Source: Kangiella geojedonensis
Lineage (GTDB): Bacteria; Pseudomonadota; Gammaproteobacteria; Enterobacterales; Kangiellaceae
NCBI RefSeq assembly: GCF_000981765.1
Contig: NZ_CP010975.1
Location: forward strand, 1,240,001-1,304,000
Reading direction: 5' to 3'
Length of the DNA stretch: 64,000 nucleotides
The translations under genes were made by a program, and so were the position numbers. A model generated the notes under the pieces. The model was not told where the DNA came from. It searched no databases and worked only from the letters and a program-made list of their open reading frames with translations. Within the stretch, counting starts at the first letter, position 1. The number at the start of each line of letters is the position of its first letter. This document shows positions 46,134-55,359 of the stretch, piece after piece.

Positions 46134-47510
46134 TTACTGATAGTGTATCTGTTCGACGACAAAATCCAAGTCTGAGACTGACTTTTCTTGGGGGATGGTT
46201 ATTGGCAGATGGGCTGCTGTGACTTGAGTTAAATTCCACGTAGGGTCAACGCCAACCCATTGATCATCAATCAACACCTCAACCCACGCATGACCACCAA
46301 AACGTTGTTCATCATCCCCTAAATAGATATACCCCCCTACTTCGCGCGCTGGGATTTTTTCAGCGTTCAGTAAAGCCAGTAGCAACTGTGTATATTCGGT
46401 ACAGTCGCCATAACCATTACGAATAATTTCATCGGTAGTAAAACTGGTCGGTGTTGGTTCGTAATAAAGGTAGTCATGGACAAATGTGACCAAGTCATAA
46501 ACCTTATCAGTTCGACTCTTGGCAGGCGTTAATGGCACGTCTAGCGATTTAATACTCGGACTAACCGGATCAAAGTGCCAATTGGTAAACTCGTTAGGCG
46601 TCGCTTTATGCCTAGCACCCTTACGGATGACTAATGTATTCTCTGACACCTTCACGCTAGGATGAATAGTCAGCCATTTCAAATTATCCTTACTAACGCT
46701 GACCTCTAAAGACTCAAGCTTTGATATCTGACCTAAAGGCTTCTGGCTCGCTAAGCCGACATTAGTATACAGATCCGTTTGCATCTCTGGATTAAAGCTT
46801 GGCTTTTGCTTGTTGGCCACTAGCTTGATCCCTCGCCCTCTTCGCTCTGAAAGCAAATGGCCTTTGAGGTTAAAGTCATAAAGCGCTCCATCAGGATCAA
46901 CTAACTGATACCGTTGATGGCGTCCTTGAGGGAGTTTGGTGACGTGGTATTTTTTCTGCTGAACTTCTAGCGAGTGGCTGTCGAGTTCCTTAATACTTAC
47001 GGAACTTCCTAGCTCAGGACTGCCTTCAATAAACTGGCGCCACGCCAAGTAATCATTCAAGGTGTAATCTAGTGGAGACTCAGTAAACATAGAAACATTG
47101 TCGTTACGACTTTGTTGAATTAACAGCTGCTCGTCATTGCTAAAGCTTGTTTCCATCACCAAGTTAGGCTCAATTAACGTTGCCGACCCTTCAATCATTT
47201 GAAAAGGTGGTTTCGTAGAGAAGTTAAATTGTTGTTGATAAATAAACTTAAGGCGCTTACCTCTGACACGCCCTTCAAAATGCTCACTCTCAAGCACCTG
47301 ATAAAAGTCGTTTTCAATTCGTAGCTCTTTTTGCGCCCAGCCGACCACTTGGCCTTGCCAGTTAATTTGAAACCACTCCGTGAACGGCTCTAAATCATTA
47401 ACTTGCCACAATCTTTTGAAAGGTTGAAACGAAGAGAATACTAATAAACACGCTGCCAAAAAGCTGAGTTTCAGCAGCGTATAAACTGTTAATTTAGCCG
47501 TCGACTTCAT
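46134..47510 (-). CDS. Transglutaminase-like exported protein
   Basis: A 458-residue protein with an N-terminal hydrophobic segment (about 8-27) that acts as signal or anchor, a beta-rich middle and a C-terminal transglutaminase-like domain. The catalytic Cys lies in [16 protein letters not shown], the His in [11 protein letters not shown] and the Asp in WVGVDPTWN, the full Cys-His-Asp set. It may act as a protease or crosslinker in the periplasm. It overlaps the nhaC-type gene by 17 bases, so they are coupled. Confidence 0.85.
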   Translation of the reverse strand: MKSTAKLTVYTLLKLSFLAACLLVFSSFQPFKRLWQVNDLEPFTEWFQINWQGQVVGWAQKELRIENDFYQVLESEHFEGRVRGKRLKFIYQQQFNFSTKPPFQMIEGSATLIEPNLVMETSFSNDEQLLIQQSRNDNVSMFTESPLDYTLNDYLAWRQFIEGSPELGSSVSIKELDSHSLEVQQKKYHVTKLPQGRHQRYQLVDPDGALYDFNLKGHLLSERRGRGIKLVANKQKPSFNPEMQTDLYTNVGLASQKPLGQISKLESLEVSVSKDNLKWLTIHPSVKVSENTLVIRKGARHKATPNEFTNWHFDPVSPSIKSLDVPLTPAKSRTDKVYDLVTFVHDYLYYEPTPTSFTTDEIIRNGYGDCTEYTQLLLALLNAEKIPAREVGGYIYLGDDEQRFGGHAWVEVLIDDQWVGVDPTWNLTQVTAAHLPITIPQEKSVSDLDFVVEQIHYQ

Positions 47511-49143
47511 CGCCTTCTATCGGGCTAATCTTGAAATTGAATAACGCGTAGATGAAAGAAACAAGTGGCGTTAATAAATTGAAGAAGCAATATATCCAGT
47601 AAGCCCCTGTGGCAACGCCTAAAGTCCCCGCCATATAAGCACCGCAGGTATTCCAAGGAATTAATGGTGAGGTTATGGTTGCAGAGTCTTCCAAGGTCCG
47701 AGATAAGTTTTTCGCATCCAGACCACGACGCTTAAACTCAGCCTTATACATCCGCCCCGGCAACACAATAGAAATATATTGATCTGCTGTAATCACATTC
47801 ATACCAATACAGGTCGCTAGTACCGAACCGATCAAAGAGCCAGTCGATTTAGCCATGCCGATAATGGTTTTAATCAGCTTGTGCAGTAAGCCCGTCACTT
47901 CCATCGCTGCACCGAAGCTCATGGCAGTGATGATAAGAAACATTGTGTTAAGCATACTTATCATGCCACCCCGTGACAAAAGACCATCAAACTCATCATT
48001 CCCAGTAGATGCTGAAAACCCACTGAACATCGATTTCCATGTTGCTGATAAATATGTCATAAAGTCGCCATGACTATAAACGTTCACAGTTCCTTCTGAG
48101 GTTTCGAAGCTTTTTTCTCCGCCTTCCTCAAGCACGAACGTTTCAGTCAACGTTTGATCCGAATTGTTAAATGAAATACCTAACGTGACCTTCGCATTTT
48201 CGCTTTCTGATTCATAGCTAATAATTTCACAACTATAGACTGCTGAGCGCTCACACTTGACCCTGTCTCCACCAATAAATTTCTCAATAACATTACCCTG
48301 AAAGGTTACAGCTATAACACAACCAAGTAACGCACCTACGAGAATAGTTGCAACCGCAGGAACTTTTCTAAAAGCCATGACAAACACCACAGCCATTGGA
48401 ATTAAAGTCCACAGTGAAATATTGAAATTGTCATCAAGAAGCTTAAGGGTATCCTCAAGAACTAACACTTGTTGCTCAGTATCGCTATTAAAGCCCATAA
48501 AGGTAAAGATAATCAGAGCAATAATTAAGGCGGGAGTTGTTGTCCAGACCATGTGGCGGATGTGAGTAAATAGGTCTGTTCCAGTCACCGCAGGAGCTAA
48601 GTTAGTCGTGTCCGATAAAGGCGACATCTTGTCACCAAAATAAGCGCCAGAGATGATCGCGCCAGCGGTGACCTCCATCGATAAACCAAGTCCTTGGGAG
48701 ACACCTATTAAGCCAATACCCACAGTTCCTGCAGTAGTCCACGAGCTACCAATACTTAACGCAACCAGCGCACAGATAGCACAAGTTGCCACATAGAAAT
48801 ATTCCGGCGATAGTATCTGTAAACCATAATAAATCATGGTTGGCACTGTGCCAGCTAAAATCCAAGCACCAATAAGCGAGCCAACCATCAATAATATCAG
48901 TAACGCTCCTAGAGCTATGCTAATACCATCGACGACGCCCTGCTCTAACTCTTTCCAAGTCTGTCCGTTGCGTAAACCGACCAATAAAGCAACCGCGGCA
49001 CAAATTACCAAAGCAATTTGATTGGCGCCATAAGACGAGTCGCTACCGTATAAGTAGACAGAAAACGCCAATAAAATGACGAGAAGCCCTATCGGTAATA
49101 GGGCTTGTAACATACTGGGTTGGCGAGCTGATGAATCTGCCAT
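47494..49143 (-). CDS. nhaC: Na+/H+ antiporter, NhaC family
   Basis: A 549-residue, about twelve-TM antiporter. The family core is seen in SIGSSWTTAGTVGIGLIGV, SGAYFGDKMSPLSDTTNLAPAVTGTD and SPLIPWNTCGAYMAGTLGV. A hydrophilic insert with two Cys, from about residue 296 to 375 (starting GGDRVKCERSAVYSCEI), interrupts the membrane pattern, longer than the usual loop. It exchanges Na+ for H+ or an organic acid, typical of Na+-rich habitats. It sits in a run with two amidohydrolases, and its end overlaps the transglutaminase gene. Confidence 0.9.
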   Translation of the reverse strand: MADSSARQPSMLQALLPIGLLVILLAFSVYLYGSDSSYGANQIALVICAAVALLVGLRNGQTWKELEQGVVDGISIALGALLILLMVGSLIGAWILAGTVPTMIYYGLQILSPEYFYVATCAICALVALSIGSSWTTAGTVGIGLIGVSQGLGLSMEVTAGAIISGAYFGDKMSPLSDTTNLAPAVTGTDLFTHIRHMVWTTTPALIIALIIFTFMGFNSDTEQQVLVLEDTLKLLDDNFNISLWTLIPMAVVFVMAFRKVPAVATILVGALLGCVIAVTFQGNVIEKFIGGDRVKCERSAVYSCEIISYESESENAKVTLGISFNNSDQTLTETFVLEEGGEKSFETSEGTVNVYSHGDFMTYLSATWKSMFSGFSASTGNDEFDGLLSRGGMISMLNTMFLIITAMSFGAAMEVTGLLHKLIKTIIGMAKSTGSLIGSVLATCIGMNVITADQYISIVLPGRMYKAEFKRRGLDAKNLSRTLEDSATITSPLIPWNTCGAYMAGTLGVATGAYWIYCFFNLLTPLVSFIYALFNFKISPIEGDEVDG

Positions 49144-49156
49144 GAAAACCTCTTAT

Positions 49157-50425
49157 TTACTTACGGTAAAATGTATTTTGGTCGTTACTGATGTCTTTAT
49201 AACGTCGTTCAAGACGTTTAGCACGAGTGTCTGAGTCAGTGAGCTTGCCATCAATAATGACGCTCTCAGCGTAAGTCGTTACTTCAAGTGGATCACCACT
49301 CCAGATCACTAACTCAGCTTTAAAGCCTGGCATTAACTTACCGTAATTACTTGCACCGCCAAAAACTTTGGCTGGAGTACTTGTCATAGCAGCTAACGCT
49401 TTATCATAAGGCATACCATATGCCACTGCATTGCCAGCCGCATATCGAACATTTTGTGCGTTATGCGTTTCGCTGCTAAACATAACGTCAACGCCTGCTT
49501 TAGTTAATAGCGCAGCATTGTCGTAGCGTTTGCCTAGTGATTCAAAGCTAGGAATGTTATCCATAGGATCAATAATCACAGCGACATCTGCCGTAGCTAA
49601 CTGTTCAGCAACTTTCCAAGCTTCTGCAGCTCCCGCAAGAACCAGTTTGATGTTGTGCTTTTTTGCCATATCAACCACAGCCAAAATATCATTGGCGCGG
49701 TTAACGTTCACCACAAGTGGGATATCCTGATCAAGTACTCGGCTTAAGGTTTCTAAATCACCCATACTTAAATCAAGCTCACGGTAGTCACCACTCTTTA
49801 TCGCATCAGAGTTCTCTGAGAATTCTTTAGCTTGGCTAAAAGCACGATTAAAGTATTGCAGTGCCGCAGCTCGAGAGCCACCAGACATTGATGCCGCATG
49901 TTCACCATATATCGCAAATACTGCAACATCACTGACGATTAATGGGTCGTAGTCACCCGCCAAGTCCATAATCGAACCTAAACCAGCGAATAAAGAGTTG
50001 CCGTTATAAGGTTTGATCAATGTTCTAGTGACGCCACCCGCACGATTCATCGGTACTAAAGTTGACTCAGGGTTGAACACTTCATCAACACTAAAAGATG
50101 CACCAAGTACTTCTGTTTCTGTAGCCGTATCGTTAGTACCTTCAACAGCACTAACCTCTACCAAGCCTATTTGATTCATCAATGCAAAAATCCCCGGAGT
50201 AACCACCTTGCCTTTTGCATTAATAACACGAGCGTCGTCTGCCGATAAATCTTCGCCAATATTACGAATCAACCCATCTTCAATCAAAACGTCAGTGTTC
50301 TCTAAATTACCTGCTGATGTTTGCGTATACACCTTAGCGTTTTTAATTAAAATCATTTCAGCATTTGCGCTAGATAGCGTAGCTGCAACCAAAAGAATGG
50401 CTAAACTTTTCAATAATAATGTCAT
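49157..50425 (-). CDS. Exported amidohydrolase
   Basis: A 422-residue amidohydrolase-superfamily protein with a signal peptide (about 1-22, cleavage after ANA) and a barrel core that lacks an obvious HxH: the region after VVTPGIFALMNQ has no metal histidine pair. A later aspartate motif is also not clear (VMFSSETHNAQNV). It may therefore be an inactive or changed member, paired with the active-looking paralog at 50443. The two lie 17 bases apart on the same strand. The substrate is unknown. Confidence 0.8.
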   Translation of the reverse strand: MTLLLKSLAILLVAATLSSANAEMILIKNAKVYTQTSAGNLENTDVLIEDGLIRNIGEDLSADDARVINAKGKVVTPGIFALMNQIGLVEVSAVEGTNDTATETEVLGASFSVDEVFNPESTLVPMNRAGGVTRTLIKPYNGNSLFAGLGSIMDLAGDYDPLIVSDVAVFAIYGEHAASMSGGSRAAALQYFNRAFSQAKEFSENSDAIKSGDYRELDLSMGDLETLSRVLDQDIPLVVNVNRANDILAVVDMAKKHNIKLVLAGAAEAWKVAEQLATADVAVIIDPMDNIPSFESLGKRYDNAALLTKAGVDVMFSSETHNAQNVRYAAGNAVAYGMPYDKALAAMTSTPAKVFGGASNYGKLMPGFKAELVIWSGDPLEVTTYAESVIIDGKLTDSDTRAKRLERRYKDISNDQNTFYRK

Positions 50426-50442
50426 TGTCTGCTCTCCTTTGG

Positions 50443-51846
50443 TTACTGTTGATTCATATTAGTCAGCCCAAAATCACTCACAGGCTGCTTAAATTGATTA
50501 TTACGATCGTACATTAAAGCACCATCAATAAAGACTTTCTCAGCTTTAGTGTAAACACTGAATGGATTACCATCCCACAATACAACATCCGCCATTTTTC
50601 CCTCTTCGAGGGAGCCCGTTTGCTCATCAACACCAATCGCTTTTGCGGCATTAATCGTAATCCACTTAATAGCATGCGCAGGAGTAATATCCATGCCTAG
50701 GCGATTACCCGAAGCCATTGCTTTGGCTGCCTCTTTATTAAGGTGTTGAATCACCGTCGCTGAGTCGGAATGTACGACCGCACAGGCGCCCGCTTTATCC
50801 ACTAAAGCTACGTTAGAAGGAACCATGTCATAGGCTTCTTGTTTAAAGCCCCACCAATCAGACCACATGGCTGAGCAAACACCGTTTTCGGCAAGCTTAT
50901 CGGCAATTTTGTAAGACTCTACCGCATGGTGGAAAGTGGTCACTTTAAAATCAAATTCTTTTGCAATTTCCATCATCACCATCATTTCATCTGCACGATA
51001 ACAATGGTTTTGAATCAGGATTTCTCCACGTAAAACACCCGCCAAACTCTCTAAACGCAAGTCTCTTTTGGGTGGTTTGCCGTTACCCATGCCAGCCTCA
51101 TACTCATCCCAAGACTTCATGTATTCCTTAGCATCAATCCAAGATTTACGGTAGCCAGCGACATTCCCCATGCGGGTCATCGGAGCTTGGCCTTTACCGC
51201 CGTACACACGCTTTGGATTTTCACCACAGGCCATTTTCAGACCATAAGGCGCGCCAGGAAACTTCATGTCCATAACCGAACGGCCAACAACATTTTTTAA
51301 CGTTACACCGCGTCCACCAACTAAATTCGCCGAACCAGGTAAAATTTGCATGGAGGTTACGCCGCCAGCTAAGGCTAGTTGAAACTGTGGATCTTGTGGC
51401 CACACAGAGTGCTCAGCCCACACGTCAGCGGTAACAGGCGCCGTCATTTCATTGCCATCAGCGCTAGATTCAACGCCTGGCGCAGGATACACACCCAAAT
51501 GTGAGTGCACATCAATAATTCCAGGCGTTACCCACTTACCTTTCGCGTCAATAACTTCTAAGTTATCGTCACTTGGCTCATCGATGTCAGTGCCGACTTC
51601 CACAATTTCACCATCAGCCAACAACACACTACCGTTTTCTATTTGCTCACCAGTTGCGGTTAAAATTGTTGCATTCTTGATTAAAACTGGGTGATAACTG
51701 TGCGCTTTATATTGCGAAACAAAAGCTTGGCTGTCAGAGTCCTTAGGATGAACCGAAGGCTCATCTTCGCCACAACCAACCAAAAAAGCAGCCCCAGTAA
51801 AGGCTGCTAAGAAGGATTTTGAGAATTGTTTTATCGTCATAAACAT
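50443..51846 (-). CDS. Amidohydrolase lipoprotein
   Basis: A 467-residue protein with a lipoprotein signal (lipobox LVGC at about 22-25), so it should be membrane-anchored in the periplasm. The amidohydrolase metal site is intact: HSHLGVYP (HxH) after VTPGIIDV, further histidines in QNHCYR and TTFHHAVES, and an aspartate in VVHSDSATV. The family includes prolidase- and imidazolonepropionase-like enzymes; the exact reaction is unknown. It is followed by a second, more degenerate paralog and preceded by the NSS transporter. Confidence 0.88.
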   Translation of the reverse strand: MFMTIKQFSKSFLAAFTGAAFLVGCGEDEPSVHPKDSDSQAFVSQYKAHSYHPVLIKNATILTATGEQIENGSVLLADGEIVEVGTDIDEPSDDNLEVIDAKGKWVTPGIIDVHSHLGVYPAPGVESSADGNEMTAPVTADVWAEHSVWPQDPQFQLALAGGVTSMQILPGSANLVGGRGVTLKNVVGRSVMDMKFPGAPYGLKMACGENPKRVYGGKGQAPMTRMGNVAGYRKSWIDAKEYMKSWDEYEAGMGNGKPPKRDLRLESLAGVLRGEILIQNHCYRADEMMVMMEIAKEFDFKVTTFHHAVESYKIADKLAENGVCSAMWSDWWGFKQEAYDMVPSNVALVDKAGACAVVHSDSATVIQHLNKEAAKAMASGNRLGMDITPAHAIKWITINAAKAIGVDEQTGSLEEGKMADVVLWDGNPFSVYTKAEKVFIDGALMYDRNNQFKQPVSDFGLTNMNQQ

Positions 51847-51881
51847 ACCTTATTTCAAAGGCCCCCAAAATGAGTTAATAA

Positions 51882-53279
51882 TTAAAATACTTGAATACCA
51901 AAGAATCGTTCTAAAATTGTAATAATGGTAATTGCACCAAGAATTAGCGGGCAGAAGAACATCACTGCAAAGTTGATGTATTTCATCATCCATTGCGAAT
52001 CTGTTTCACGGCCTTCCATTAACTCAGCGTTTAAATTATGTTTCTTCCAGATATAGGCAGTGAAGATAGCAATAACCGTACCGCCCAAAGGCAAGAAAGT
52101 ATCACTGGCGATTAGCTCAACAAAGTCCATAAAGGAAATCATTTGCTCTTGGCCATCACGATAAAGTGTCATAAAGCTGGTTAGCTGTTCTACAGCACCA
52201 TTACCTAATAATGATGGAATACCCAATAAGAAGATTAAAGTGGCCATACCCCATACTGCAACTGGACGTTTAATTTTCTTCTCGTCCACAAGATAGGCAA
52301 CGGGAACCTCAAGCAATGAAACTGTTGAGGTCAAAGCGGCAAAGGATAGTAGCAAGAAAAATGCAGCCCCTATGACAATACCCAGCGTCGGTCCTAATCC
52401 TTCAAAGACACCGGGTAAGGTTGCAAAAATCAACCCTGGTCCGCCTGAAACACTGCTCATGTCACCTGAGTTCAAGAAAGCAACCAGCGGGAAGATCATG
52501 AGACCTGCTAAAAATGCCACCGATACATCCGTCAGGGTAATCATTGCTGCTGAGCGAACAATATCTTGCTTACGCGATACGTATGAACCGTAAGTAATCA
52601 ACGCGCCCATACCGAGTGATAGTGAGAAGAAAGCCTGACCTAATGCAGAATAGATAACTTCACCAGTGATTTCAGAAAAGTCCGGCACTAGGTAATATTC
52701 GATACCTGCCATTGCGTTTTCTAGGGTGAAAGCGTAAATCATCAAACCGATAATCATCGCGAACAAGGTTGGCATTAAAATCTTTGCTGCTTTCTCAATA
52801 CCGCCTTGAATGCCTTTAGAGACGATCAACGCTGTTACGCCCATGAATACTAATCCATAAAGGCCAATCGATTCCCACTCGCTGATATAACTACCGAAGT
52901 TCTCCCCTATTTCAAAGTTCCCCTGAACCATCTGTAGGAAGTAACCAAACGCCCAACCGGCGACAACGTTATAAAAAGAAAGGATGAAAACGCCAGCTAG
53001 AATCCCAAGTAGGCCAATCCAAGCCCAATTGTGATGCCCTAACTTTTTAAAAGCACCGACAGCGTTTAACTGGGTTTTACGACCGATTGCTATTTCAGAA
53101 ATCATGACCGGGAAGCATAGTAAGAAACAGAATGCTAAGTAAATAACCACGAATGCAGCTCCGCCACCAGCACCTACTTCAAAAGGGAATTTCCAGATAT
53201 TACCCAGACCAACAGCCGAACCTGCCGCAGCCAGAACAAACCCTAGACGAGAGTTAAATTGACCTCTATTTGTTGCCAT
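51882..53279 (-). CDS. Na+-dependent transporter, NSS/SNF family
   Basis: A 465-residue, eleven- or twelve-TM symporter. The family signature FVLAAAGSAVGLGNIWKFPFEVGAGGGAAFV (about 14-40, shown in parts) forms the Na1/substrate site, and FFSLSLGMGALITYGSYV is typical of TM6. It resembles bacterial NSS members that take up tryptophan, tyrosine or other amino acids. It lies just upstream of the amidohydrolase lipoprotein (35 bases), which suggests uptake of amino acids released in the periplasm. Confidence 0.92.
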   Translation of the reverse strand: MATNRGQFNSRLGFVLAAAGSAVGLGNIWKFPFEVGAGGGAAFVVIYLAFCFLLCFPVMISEIAIGRKTQLNAVGAFKKLGHHNWAWIGLLGILAGVFILSFYNVVAGWAFGYFLQMVQGNFEIGENFGSYISEWESIGLYGLVFMGVTALIVSKGIQGGIEKAAKILMPTLFAMIIGLMIYAFTLENAMAGIEYYLVPDFSEITGEVIYSALGQAFFSLSLGMGALITYGSYVSRKQDIVRSAAMITLTDVSVAFLAGLMIFPLVAFLNSGDMSSVSGGPGLIFATLPGVFEGLGPTLGIVIGAAFFLLLSFAALTSTVSLLEVPVAYLVDEKKIKRPVAVWGMATLIFLLGIPSLLGNGAVEQLTSFMTLYRDGQEQMISFMDFVELIASDTFLPLGGTVIAIFTAYIWKKHNLNAELMEGRETDSQWMMKYINFAVMFFCPLILGAITIITILERFFGIQVF

Positions 53280-53445
53280 TATTTCTACCGTTTAATTGTT
53301 TATTGTAATAGGAAGGACCTGATCCTAGCCGCTAATAACACCATATTTAGACTAATCACTCAAGTATCGGGAGATAAATCCTGCTAATTTTTGTCGGATT
53401 TCAACTCCTTAGCTCAATTCTTGTTCAAAATTTCAGTGGTCATTA

Positions 53446-53474
53446 ACAAAAAGCCCCGCGATAGCGAGGCTTTG
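53446..53474 (-). terminator. Terminator after the acyl-CoA dehydrogenase gene
   Basis: AAGCCTCGC and GCGGGGCTT arms form a stem on the minus strand with a T run after it, 30 bases past the stop codon. Confidence 0.85.
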
Positions 53475-53502
53475 AAAGGAAGCTTAAGTTTTTAAGGTGT
53501 GC

Positions 53503-55194
53503 TTATAGTTCACTTTCTATACTGGCTTTTAAGCCCAATGTACGTGTCAGTATACGCTTGAAGAAGAAGGCAGATTGTTGATCAAGCTTACCTTGAGCAG
53601 CAACTTCCATCTTGAGCCACAAATAAGAATAAGTCACGAGAGCCACATAGTGAAGATAATCACAAGCAACCAGTTGCGGAATCTCACTGTTCGATGCACT
53701 TCGGCTGATGATGGTTTCTGAAAGCTGTTCTAGTTCAGTTAATAATTCGCTTACTTGGTTTTTATGGGCCGAGTCAGGCATAGTCACCAAGTCCGAGTTT
53801 ACCTCTGACAGGAACACTTTTAAATACTCACCTTTAGAACCGATTAGCTTACGCCCAATCAAATCCAAAGCTTGAATACCGTTGGTACCTTCATAAATCT
53901 GTGCGATTCGGCAATCACGAACATGCTGCTCCATGCCCCACTCGCGAACATAGCCGTGCCCACCAAATACTTGTTGCCCAATAGTACAGGTTTCATACCC
54001 GGCATCCGTAAAATAAGCCTTAGCGATTGGCGTTAACCAAGCTGACATGATGTCTGCGGTTTTAACTTTTGACTGATCTTTACTATGGAAGGTTTCGTCT
54101 AAGTAACTGCCGAGCCATACGCCTAGAGCGCGCCCTGCTTTGTTGAACGACTCCATAGTATTTAGCATACGTTGCACATCGCCGTGTTTTATTAACGCAG
54201 CAGGCGCCTCACCATCATTCGCTCGCCCTTGTAAGCGGTCGCGAGCATAAGCATCGGCTTGCTGGAAGGCCATTTCGCCCAAGCCAATGCCTTGAATACC
54301 AATTGATAAACGCTCAAGGTTCATCATAGTAAACATACAGCGTAGCCCTTGATGCGGAGGGCCAATTAACCAGCCTTTGGCATCATCCATATTCATAACA
54401 CAAGTCGATGAGGCTTTAATTCCCATTTTGTGTTCAATTGAGCCACATTCAATACCATTACGTTCGCCCAGTGAACCATCGTCATTCACCATAAATTTAG
54501 GTACCAAGAACAAGCTTATCCCCTTTGGCCCAGCAGGAGCATCCGGCAGACGCGCTAATACAAGATGGATAATATTCTCCGCCATGTCATGTTCACCACC
54601 GGTGATGAATATTTTAGAACCTTCTAAGGAATAACTACCATCGTCATTCGGCTCTGCTTTCGTCTTTAACAATCCCAAGTCAGATCCCGCATGGGCTTCC
54701 GTCAAACACATTGAACCAGACCATTGACCACTGATTAAGTTGGGTAGATATTTTTGCTTGGTTGCTTCATCAGCGTGCGCTTGAAGTAGTTGGGTCGCAC
54801 CGCCCGTTAGACTGCCATATAGACAAAATGATGTGTTGGCCGAGTAGAACATTTCTTCGATCAAGACATGCAGCGCTTTCGGTAAGCCCTGCCCGCCATA
54901 GTTTGGATCAGCGGTTATTGACTGCCAACCACCTTCAACGTAGGCCTGATAGGCTTCCTTGAAACCTTTAGGCGTCGTCACGACTCCGTCATTATACTGA
55001 CAGCCTTCTTCATCACCGCTTCGATTGATGGGTTGTAATACACCCGTAGCGAATTTACCCGCCTCTTCCAAAATCGCAGCATAAAGGTCTTCATCAAAAT
55101 CAGCGAAATCTGCAATATCCCCCAAACGTTCTGTTAGTGAAAAAACATCTTTGACAAGAAACATCATGTCATCAACAGGTGCTTGATACTGCAT
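53503..55194 (-). CDS. Acyl-CoA dehydrogenase (DmdC-like)
   Basis: A 563-residue flavoenzyme. The ACAD N-terminal, middle and C-terminal domains are present, with SMCLTEAHAGSDLGLLKT, FITGGEHDMAENIIH and the FAD/helix block GHGYVREWGMEQHVRDCRIAQIYEGTNGIQALDLIGRK. An extra C-terminal helical domain (about 440-563) makes it longer than medium-chain ACADs and like the DmdC/PA0508 group, which includes the methylmercaptopropionyl-CoA dehydrogenase of DMSP breakdown. A strong FadR-like site lies 42-52 bases upstream, so a fatty-acid substrate is more likely. Confidence 0.9.
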   Translation of the reverse strand: MQYQAPVDDMMFLVKDVFSLTERLGDIADFADFDEDLYAAILEEAGKFATGVLQPINRSGDEEGCQYNDGVVTTPKGFKEAYQAYVEGGWQSITADPNYGGQGLPKALHVLIEEMFYSANTSFCLYGSLTGGATQLLQAHADEATKQKYLPNLISGQWSGSMCLTEAHAGSDLGLLKTKAEPNDDGSYSLEGSKIFITGGEHDMAENIIHLVLARLPDAPAGPKGISLFLVPKFMVNDDGSLGERNGIECGSIEHKMGIKASSTCVMNMDDAKGWLIGPPHQGLRCMFTMMNLERLSIGIQGIGLGEMAFQQADAYARDRLQGRANDGEAPAALIKHGDVQRMLNTMESFNKAGRALGVWLGSYLDETFHSKDQSKVKTADIMSAWLTPIAKAYFTDAGYETCTIGQQVFGGHGYVREWGMEQHVRDCRIAQIYEGTNGIQALDLIGRKLIGSKGEYLKVFLSEVNSDLVTMPDSAHKNQVSELLTELEQLSETIISRSASNSEIPQLVACDYLHYVALVTYSYLWLKMEVAAQGKLDQQSAFFFKRILTRTLGLKASIESEL

Positions 55195-55232
55195 ATTTAC
55201 TCCTAAAATTAATCGAATGGTCTAATTCATTT

Positions 55233-55249
55233 TATTGGTCTGACCAGCT
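55233..55249. promoter_or_regulatory. FadR-like operator upstream of the acyl-CoA dehydrogenase gene
   Basis: The core TGGTCTGACCA (55236-55246) is a perfect match to the FadR core TGGTCNGACCA. On the minus strand the 17-mer is AGCTGGTCAGACCAATA. Confidence 0.65.
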
Positions 55250-55311
55250 TAGTATAGGAAAAATAAAATAGCCTTGTCTAGCCTAGTTTTGTAACAGGAG
55301 AATATATACGC

Positions 55312-55343
55312 AAAAAAAAGCCCCGACTGAGTCAGGGCTTTTG
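55312..55343 (-). terminator. Terminator after the AGCS symporter gene
   Basis: On the minus strand AAAAGCCCTGACT and AGTCGGGGCTTTT form a stem followed by a T run, about 17 bases after the stop codon. Confidence 0.88.
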
Positions 55344-55359
55344 GTGTTTCTAACGATTG

